Below, piece after piece: positions 40,818-45,937 of a DNA stretch of 45,937 bases. Below the pieces are notes generated by a model that did no database searches, had not been told where the DNA came from, and saw only the letters and a list, made by a program, of their open reading frames with translations. The translations under genes and the position numbers were made by a program. Position 1 is the stretch's first letter. The number at the start of each line of letters is the position of its first letter. The stretch comes from an uncultured Clostridia bacterium (GTDB taxonomy: Bacteria; Bacillota; Clostridia; Christensenellales; Borkfalkiaceae): contig CANQAZ010000004.1 in NCBI GenBank assembly GCA_947589555.1, positions 1 to 45,937 on the forward strand. Direction: 5' to 3'.

Positions 40818-41186
40818 TATTGCCATCCTTTTCTAACCTTGCGCTTCGCTTTCCGAGAATACCGCATCTGTTAAAAAATCACAAAATAATTTCGTGAGCA
40901 ACATTGTAATAGGCGCGCGTTTGGATGTCAATGAAAGTAGCAAAAACGAGAATATTGTCCATAAAAATCCTTATTTTTTGGCGTTTTTTCCGAAAAATAA
41001 GGAGAATTTTTCTGTTTTCATATCTCACAGAACATATTTTTGCCCCATGAAAATACAAACGCCGCCCGCAAAACGGACGGCAAACGGACCGCGATACGCC
41101 CCCGCCTTTCGCGCCCTCTCCCGCTTACGGCCCCCTCTGCACCCGCCGCGGCCGCCCTTTCATATTTTGAAGGGTGGAGGCGCGCG
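40818..41186. other. Divergent intergenic region, GH35 gene / glycosyltransferase gene
   Basis: 369 bp. It holds the GH35 promoter (40903-40931, minus strand) and a near-perfect inverted repeat (CCTTATTTTTTGG at 40969-40981 with CCGAAAAATAAGG at 40990-41002), perhaps an operator. The part next to the glycosyltransferase (41040-41186) is open in frame but reads as low-complexity Ala/Pro/Arg sequence before the GTG start. No clear plus-strand promoter is seen. Confidence 0.55.
40903..40931 (-). promoter_or_regulatory. Promoter of the GH35 gene and transporter operon
   Basis: TTGACA (40926-40931), 17-nt spacer, TACAAT (40903-40908) on the minus strand. Transcription would start near 40896, about 80 nt before the GH35 start. 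Confidence 0.85.
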
Positions 41187-42221
41187 GTGAAAATTTCTCT
41201 CTGCATGATCGTAAAAGACGAAGCCCGCCTGCTTGCGCGCTGTCTGGCGGGCGTCAAAGGCCTCGCGGACGAGATCGTGATTGTGGACACGGGATCGGCC
41301 GACGGAACGACAGAACTTGCAAAACGCTATGCGGATAAGGTGGATTTTTTTGCGTGGCGGGACGATTTTGCCGCCGCGCGCAACTATGCCTTTTCGCTCG
41401 CCTCGGGCGACTATCTGATGTGGTTGGACGCCGATGACGTCCTTCCCGAAAGGGAGGCGGAAAAATTCCCCGCCCTCCGCGCCCTCATGGAGCGCGAGCG
41501 GCCCGACGTCGTATCTTGCCCCTACGAATCGGGAGGGATCCGCTATTACAGGGAGCGCTTTCTGCGGCGGGAGGGACACTTTGAATGGGTGGGACGGGTG
41601 CACGAATGCATCGCAATGCGCGGAAAAATCGTGCAGAGCGACCTTTGCATCTCCCACCGCCCCGAAAAGAAAGCGTATTCGGCGCGCAACCTCGAAATTT
41701 ACCGCAAATGGGCGCGGGAGGAAACGCTCTCGGGCCGCGACCTCTTCTACTACGGGCGGGAACTCTACTATCACGAGGAATACCGCGAGGCGGAGCAAAC
41801 ACTTTGCCGCATGCTGAACGGCGAGGGCTGGTACGTCAACAAAATCGAGGCCTGCAAGGTGCTTTCCGACTGCATTTTGGCGGAACGGGGGCCGAAATCC
41901 TCCCTTGAACCCCTCTTCCGCACCTTTCTCTTCGGCGCGCCCCGCGCCTCCGTCCTTTGCACGATCGGCGCGCGCAACAAAGGGCTCGGAAACTTCCGCG
42001 AAGCCATCTTTTGGTACCAGGCGGCCATGCTTTGCGAAGACCACAGCGCGGAGGGAGACTTCGAACAGCCCGCCTGCCGCGATCTCGTGCCCCTTTTGGA
42101 ACTCGTCGTCTGCCATTGGCAACTCGACGAAAAAGAAGAGGCGCTTTTTTACCACAAAAAAACGGAGGCGCTCGCCCCGGAGCATCCTTCCGTTCTCTTT
42201 AACCGTAAATTTTTCGCGTAA
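41187..42221 (+). CDS. Family 2 glycosyltransferase with TPR-like C-terminus
   Basis: 344 residues. KISLCMIVKDEARLLARCL opens a GT-A domain; IVIVDTGSADGTTELA and MWLDADDVLP supply the nucleotide-sugar and metal-binding (DxD) sites. After about residue 190 the sequence is helical, TPR-like (YYHEEYREAEQTLCRML, NFREAIFWYQAAML). This architecture is common in Firmicutes for envelope glycan or protein glycosylation; the acceptor is unknown. GTG at 41187 is chosen because the conserved family start (VKISLCMIVKDE) begins here and GGTGGAGG lies just upstream; the longer frame is low-complexity. Transcribed alone, divergent from the GH35 gene. Confidence 0.88.
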   Translation: MKISLCMIVKDEARLLARCLAGVKGLADEIVIVDTGSADGTTELAKRYADKVDFFAWRDDFAAARNYAFSLASGDYLMWLDADDVLPEREAEKFPALRALMERERPDVVSCPYESGGIRYYRERFLRREGHFEWVGRVHECIAMRGKIVQSDLCISHRPEKKAYSARNLEIYRKWAREETLSGRDLFYYGRELYYHEEYREAEQTLCRMLNGEGWYVNKIEACKVLSDCILAERGPKSSLEPLFRTFLFGAPRASVLCTIGARNKGLGNFREAIFWYQAAMLCEDHSAEGDFEQPACRDLVPLLELVVCHWQLDEKEEALFYHKKTEALAPEHPSVLFNRKFFA

Positions 42222-42374
42222 GCGGCAATAATACATCCGCCGCGCCCCCGTTTTCAGCCGTTTTCCGACAACAGGTCGCATTTTGATCATTTCATCGGCA
42301 TGCATGTAAAAATCAAAAACCAACAACAGGTATTCTTTTTTTCTTTTCGTTTTCTCAAAAACCGACGACAGGTA
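42222..42374. other. Convergent intergenic region with three short repeats
   Basis: 153 bp between the glycosyltransferase and HAD stops. Three copies of a CRACRACAGGT motif, each with T/A-rich flanks, occur near 42261-42276, 42315-42333 and 42357-42375; the last runs to the HAD stop. No clear U-run terminator pairs with either gene, though the region is T-rich in the plus direction. Confidence 0.55.
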
Positions 42375-43043
42375 TCAAATCATCGATAAAAATTCCGCAT
42401 AACTGTGCGCGCACGCCCCGCAATATCTCTCGGGCCCGCCGCGGGGCGCATAGAGCACAAAATCCACGCCCATCCGCTCGGCGCAAATCCTATCCGAAGT
42501 CAGGCTGTCGCCCAAGAATACCGCGCGGTTTTTATCGAATCCCCCGATGTGCGCCGCAACATAGCCGGCATACGCGTGCGAAGGCTTATCCGCCCCGACC
42601 TCCTCGGAGATAAAGACCCCCGAAAGGTAGGGTGCAAAGTCCGCAAGCGCAATATGCCGCCGCTGGATGACCGCGCCGCCGTTGGTCGCAATGTAGACCC
42701 TCCCCTTTTCCGACAGCGTTTTCAGGAAACGGTCCGCGCCGTCGTACGGAAAGCAGATCTCGGGGAAGCCCTCGTAGTAATCGCGCGCGGCCGCTTCCGC
42801 ACTTGCCGCCAAACCGCATTCCTCGATGAGGAGCCCGAACCGCCGCACCATCAACTCTTGCCGCGTGATCTCGCCGCGTTCGAGCATTTTCCACAGGCTG
42901 TCGTTGATGGCGTGGTAGCGTTCATAGATGGTTTCGTCCGCCTTTACTCCCTGTTTTTCCATCGTACGGGCGAAGTTGACGCGCTCCGCACGGGAAAAAT
43001 CGAGCAAGGTTTCGTCCATATCCAGCAAAAAAATGTCCTTCAT
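42375..43043 (-). CDS. HAD-family phosphatase, YjjG-like (pyrimidine 5'-nucleotidase type)
   Basis: 222 residues. HAD motif I is LLDMDET (D8 nucleophile, D10), motif II is ATNGG, motif III lysine is in ADKPSHAY, and motif IV is GDSLTSD. The helical cap domain (about 20-90, SLWKMLERGEITRQEL) and overall pattern match YjjG-type enzymes that dephosphorylate non-canonical pyrimidine nucleotides. Its ATG directly follows the helD stop, so the two are one transcript; the functional link between them is unclear. Confidence 0.85.
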   Translation of the reverse strand: MKDIFLLDMDETLLDFSRAERVNFARTMEKQGVKADETIYERYHAINDSLWKMLERGEITRQELMVRRFGLLIEECGLAASAEAAARDYYEGFPEICFPYDGADRFLKTLSEKGRVYIATNGGAVIQRRHIALADFAPYLSGVFISEEVGADKPSHAYAGYVAAHIGGFDKNRAVFLGDSLTSDRICAERMGVDFVLYAPRGGPERYCGACAHSYAEFLSMI

Positions 43044-45413
43044 TCAGTCCTCGATGATGGCGAGTTTGCCGAGCGCGCGGGTATAGGCGATGTATTTTTC
43101 GTTTTCCGTCATGCCTCTGTCGTAGACGGCGACGGCCGAAAATTCCAGCCCCTTGCTTTCGTACACGCTCATCACGTTGATCTTCGTTTTGGAAAGTTTC
43201 CCTTCGGCCGATACCATCTGGTACCCCCGCCTTGCGAACAGGGGCAAAAATTCCTCCCGCGCGATAATGGCTTTGAGGCCGGCGCTACTGCGGAAATAGG
43301 AGGCGAGCGCGCGCAATTTCAGCCTCTTCACCTCGTCGCCGTGGAGGCCGATGGACTTCATCTCCACGTCGAGAATGCCCGAAACGTAATCGACGATCTC
43401 ATTCGTATTGCGGTAATTTTGGTTGAGCGTATAAACATTTTCGGCCACGCCGCTCCAATCTTTCACGCCCCGCCACGGGGTGATGTTCTGTTTGAGGTCG
43501 CCGAACACGTTGAACGCCGCATCGGAGTGGATGGCGCGCAGCAGTTCGTATTCCCCCTCCGAAATGTCCTGTCCTTCGTCCACGAACACGAGCCCGTAGC
43601 GCGGAGTGAGTTGTCTGCCCGCGGCCGTCAACACATAGGCCAAAGCGTACCCGTCGGAGGGATAAATGCCCTTCATGCCAAATCTGCGCTTGGCACGCTT
43701 TACCGTCTCGCGGTACAGCCACCGCGCAATATCGACGGTATTTTTGCATTTGCCGAGTTCCACGCAATGCCCCGTCAGCCGCAGAACGCCGAAAAATTCG
43801 CGGAACAATTCCACTCCTTCCCCCATCGCGGCAACGGTATCGGATATCTTTTTTGCCTCCTCTTTGAGTTCCTCTCTGCGCGCGATGCGCTCGGAATAGG
43901 TGTAAATTTCAGTATTTCCCCTGCGCTGGCGGTAGCGTTTGAGGTCGGCAATTTCGCGGTCCACGGTATCGCAGAGGCCCGCAAGGTCCTCGCACGCCCG
44001 CGCAAAAATTTTTTCCGCGCCCGCGGCGATATGCTTGGCGGAGCGGTAAAATTCGAGAAATTCTCGGAAGAGGCGGTCGGGCGTGCGCAATTTATCGCGG
44101 AGGACGTATTCCAAAAAGTCCTCCACACTGCCGAAGGCCCCCATCAGCATGCGGAAGGGCTTGGTGAAGTAAAACCCGCCCTCCTTATCGTCCTTCATTT
44201 CACCGAGCACGGCGCGGCGCACGCGGACGGAGGCATTTTTGACGCGGGCATAGAGTTCCTGTCTGCGGCGGCAGTCGGCGAGGACGCGCTCGGCCACTTC
44301 GCGGCATTCGTCGCCCGCAAACAGGCCGTAAATGTCGCCGTAGATCTTGTTCACCCGCTTTTGCGTGTCGTCGGTAAAGCGGGAGGAATAGAGATATTCG
44401 AGATATTCGTCGGGCTCCCGCTCGCTCCCGAGTTTTGCGGAGAGGTCGATGCCCTCGGCGAGCAAGGTCTGGAAGAAATAATCGCGCAGGGTGATGGTCT
44501 TGACGCGTTGGAGTTCGAGCACCTGCGAAAGTTCGTCGATAAAGGCGTTGAAACTGCGGGAGGGAGTGATGACGAGCACGTCGCGGGGGCGGAGCGCCTC
44601 GTTGTTGTACATGAGGTAACTGAGGCGGTGCAAAAGGATCATCGTCTTTCCGCTCCCGGCGCAACCTTGCAGAACAAAACTTTCGCGCTCGGGACGGGTG
44701 ATGATCTCAAACTGCTGTTCCTGGATGGTCTGGATGATGTCGCGGACGTGCACGTCGTCCTTGCGGCTCTTGATGATGCTCCTGAGGTAGGGATCGAAGA
44801 GGATCTCCTCGTCGCGGCCCGCGATCTCCTCGGGGGAGAGCACGTCCTTGACGGAGAGATACTCGTTGCGGAATTCGAGCAATTTTCCGTTTTTTACGGC
44901 AAGAGCGCGCCGCAACACGGTGCGGTAATCGTATTCGTTGATGGAGAACTGCACGCGGCTCTTCTGGTAATAGCGCACGGCGAGGGGGGCGCGCCAATCG
45001 ACGATTTCAAGATGTACGTCCCCCTTTTTGCCGATGTAATAACTGTTGTACCCCTCTTTTTCGTCCACAACGTCCATGCGGGCGAAGTACGGTTCGGTAA
45101 AAAAGCACTTGTAGGCGTTGATTTTTTTGTTTTCCGCGGCGACCTCGGCATTTTTTTCGAGGATGGCGCGGAAGTCCTCGGCGGTGTATCTCTCGTGCGC
45201 GCGGATCTCCGCGATCTCCCTTTCGAGGTCGGAAATATGTCTGCGCAGACGGATGATATAGAAGAATTTGAGCATGCGGAGCACGGCGTCGAGGTGGTCG
45301 TTCTCATACGCCTTCTGCTCTTCCTCGTCGAGGAGGGAGAGGTACCACTCTTTATCGGCATTTTTTTGGGGATCGAGCCGTTCTTTTACCGACTGCTTTT
45401 TCCTTTCGGCCAC
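43044..45413 (-). CDS. helD: HelD-type UvrD/Rep-like helicase (RNA polymerase recycling factor)
   Basis: 789 residues from the chosen GTG. The N-terminus is a long helical hairpin (about 20-105), followed by the HelD signature DWRAPLAVRYY (139-149). Walker A is GCAGSGKT (250-257, K256), Walker B is LVFVDEGQDIS, and a late UvrD-like motif is QNYRNTNEIV. Gram-positive HelD frees stalled RNA polymerase from DNA. An open frame extends 163 codons upstream but reads as arginine/glycine-rich shadow of the ABC permease gene. GTG at 45413 fits the usual HelD length, has GGAGGA 10 nt upstream and lies about 22 nt after the predicted transcript start; an in-frame TTG three codons earlier is less well placed. 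Confidence 0.88.
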   Translation of the reverse strand: MAERKKQSVKERLDPQKNADKEWYLSLLDEEEQKAYENDHLDAVLRMLKFFYIIRLRRHISDLEREIAEIRAHERYTAEDFRAILEKNAEVAAENKKINAYKCFFTEPYFARMDVVDEKEGYNSYYIGKKGDVHLEIVDWRAPLAVRYYQKSRVQFSINEYDYRTVLRRALAVKNGKLLEFRNEYLSVKDVLSPEEIAGRDEEILFDPYLRSIIKSRKDDVHVRDIIQTIQEQQFEIITRPERESFVLQGCAGSGKTMILLHRLSYLMYNNEALRPRDVLVITPSRSFNAFIDELSQVLELQRVKTITLRDYFFQTLLAEGIDLSAKLGSEREPDEYLEYLYSSRFTDDTQKRVNKIYGDIYGLFAGDECREVAERVLADCRRRQELYARVKNASVRVRRAVLGEMKDDKEGGFYFTKPFRMLMGAFGSVEDFLEYVLRDKLRTPDRLFREFLEFYRSAKHIAAGAEKIFARACEDLAGLCDTVDREIADLKRYRQRRGNTEIYTYSERIARREELKEEAKKISDTVAAMGEGVELFREFFGVLRLTGHCVELGKCKNTVDIARWLYRETVKRAKRRFGMKGIYPSDGYALAYVLTAAGRQLTPRYGLVFVDEGQDISEGEYELLRAIHSDAAFNVFGDLKQNITPWRGVKDWSGVAENVYTLNQNYRNTNEIVDYVSGILDVEMKSIGLHGDEVKRLKLRALASYFRSSAGLKAIIAREEFLPLFARRGYQMVSAEGKLSKTKINVMSVYESKGLEFSAVAVYDRGMTENEKYIAYTRALGKLAIIED

Positions 45414-45441
45414 GCGAAACAAATCCTCCGTCCTATCCTGT

Positions 45442-45450
45442 ATGATACCA
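45442..45450 (-). promoter_or_regulatory. Extended -10 promoter of helD
   Basis: TGGTATCAT on the minus strand gives an extended -10 element (TGn before TATCAT at 45442-45447). The -35 at 45465-45470 (GTCCCA) is poor. Its position favours the GTG start of helD. Confidence 0.45.
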
Positions 45451-45565
45451 TATTTTCCCGCGGTTGGGACCGTTTTTCCGAAAAATTTTTCGGGATTTTT
45501 CGCGAAAACGCCCCTTTTTGCCGATTTTTTATTTTGGTTTTCCCCTCCCCTTTTTGATTTTTCCT

Positions 45566-45937
45566 CTATTCCCGCGCCGAATTTTTCCGCCCGCGCGCCC
45601 GTTTTTTCTGCCCGAGGGTGCATATCAGCACAAACGCCCCCATCAGCACGGCGACGGCGGCCGCCAAAACGAGATAACACGCCCATTCGGGCACCCCGTT
45701 TCCGAAGAAATCGAGGGAGCAATCGAAGCCCTCTTTGAGCGCCGTCACAAACTGCGGGGGCACGCCCTCGCCAGTCACCGCCTCGATGGCGCCGCCCATG
45801 AGGTGCTCGTGCAGAAGCCCCGTGCCGTACGTCCCCGGCAGACACATGACAATGCCACGGAGCCACGCCGCCATGTTCGCAAGGGGCATGTACGCGCCGC
45901 ACAGGAAGCCGTATGCCGAGGAGACGGTCGCCTGTAC
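45566..45937 (-). CDS. ABC-2 type transporter permease, C-terminal part (runs off the window)
   Basis: About 123 residues are visible and the frame is open to the window edge, so the 5' end is missing. The sequence SSAYGFLCGAYMPLANM, then LRGIVMCLPGTYGTGLL matches the end of ABC-2 exporter permeases, where a short re-entrant segment precedes the last helix. That helix is CYLVLAAAVAVLMGAFVLI, with a basic tail (KKRARGRK). Substrate unknown; drugs, lipids or peptides are usual. A 152-bp gap separates it from helD; a CCGAAAAA/TTTTTCGG palindrome there may end its transcript. Confidence 0.8.
   Translation of the reverse strand, partial: VQATVSSAYGFLCGAYMPLANMAAWLRGIVMCLPGTYGTGLLHEHLMGGAIEAVTGEGVPPQFVTALKEGFDCSLDFFGNGVPEWACYLVLAAAVAVLMGAFVLICTLGQKKRARGRKNSARE

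Noticed and set aside
40827-41186. 49-codon N-terminal extension of the family 2 glycosyltransferase
   Set aside because: It is Ala/Pro/Arg-rich low-complexity sequence, while the conserved family start and a good ribosome site are at the GTG at 41187.
45414-45902. 163-codon N-terminal extension of the HelD frame
   Set aside because: It overlaps the ABC-2 permease gene in another frame and is Arg/Gly-rich; the promoter and ribosome site lie inside it, and the remaining 789 residues already fit the HelD length.
1-45937. Transposase, integrase, reverse transcriptase, tRNA or rRNA genes
   Set aside because: I looked for the characteristic proteins and cloverleaf or conserved rRNA sequence and saw none; short RNAs could be missed by eye.

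Overview
The window looks like a piece of a chromosome from an uncultured, Gram-positive, gut-type Firmicute (Clostridia). The evidence is purine-rich Shine-Dalgarno sequences before nearly every gene, near-consensus sigma-A promoters, a Gram-positive HelD, lipoprotein and C-terminal membrane-anchored surface proteins, a MalF/MalG-type sugar ABC importer without its own ATPase, and a clostridial-type GalT. I see no rRNA, tRNA, transposase, phage structural gene or CRISPR array. Taxonomy is inference.

Region 1 (1-13.5 kb, visibly more AT-rich than the rest, all on the minus strand) is accessory DNA. A tightly coupled six-gene operon reads from about 10161 down to 466, from a TTGACA-N17-TAATAT promoter to a hairpin-plus-U-run terminator at 305-333. 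It encodes a radical SAM enzyme; a 1620-residue fusion (glycosyltransferase, glycosyltransferase-like, kinase-like, methyltransferase, glycosyltransferase-like, glycosyltransferase); an unrecognised 637-residue protein with two RNxxxH motifs, as in two-HEPN ribonucleases; a LOG/TIGR00725-like protein; a short UDP-glucose-dehydrogenase-like protein without the usual C-terminal domain; and an APH-like kinase. Adjacent genes overlap or abut, so the products probably work together. I could not place this cassette in a described system, and it is my best candidate for something new: either a capped-glycan pathway or a defence/conflict module armed with an RNase. Upstream lie a membrane-bound XRE regulator with a small partner gene, and an AbiE (type IV) toxin-antitoxin pair with a consensus promoter and a palindrome over its -35 box.

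Region 2 (13.5-18.9 kb) carries a collagen-like Gly-X-Y protein with a Cys-rich N-terminus, then the Leloir operon galT-galK-galE. The galT leader can form mutually exclusive structures, one of them a terminator-like hairpin. A divergent AraC regulator sits next to galT.

Region 3 (18.9-40.9 kb, minus strand, GC-rich) is a plant-glycan locus: a DUF2264 hydrolase, a Cys-rich BspA-like lipoprotein, a secreted GH43-LamG enzyme, an AraC regulator, a membrane-anchored adhesin-like protein, a 1711-residue anchored GH30 enzyme, a sugar ABC importer (two permeases and a binding lipoprotein) and a cytosolic GH35 beta-galactosidase. Together with galTKE this suggests galactan or arabinogalactan cleavage at the surface, import of oligosaccharides, intracellular release of galactose and conversion to UDP-glucose/glucose-1-phosphate.

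Region 4 (41-45.9 kb) has a GTG-started glycosyltransferase, a HAD phosphatase coupled to a HelD-type helicase, and the C-terminal end of an ABC-2 permease that runs off the window.
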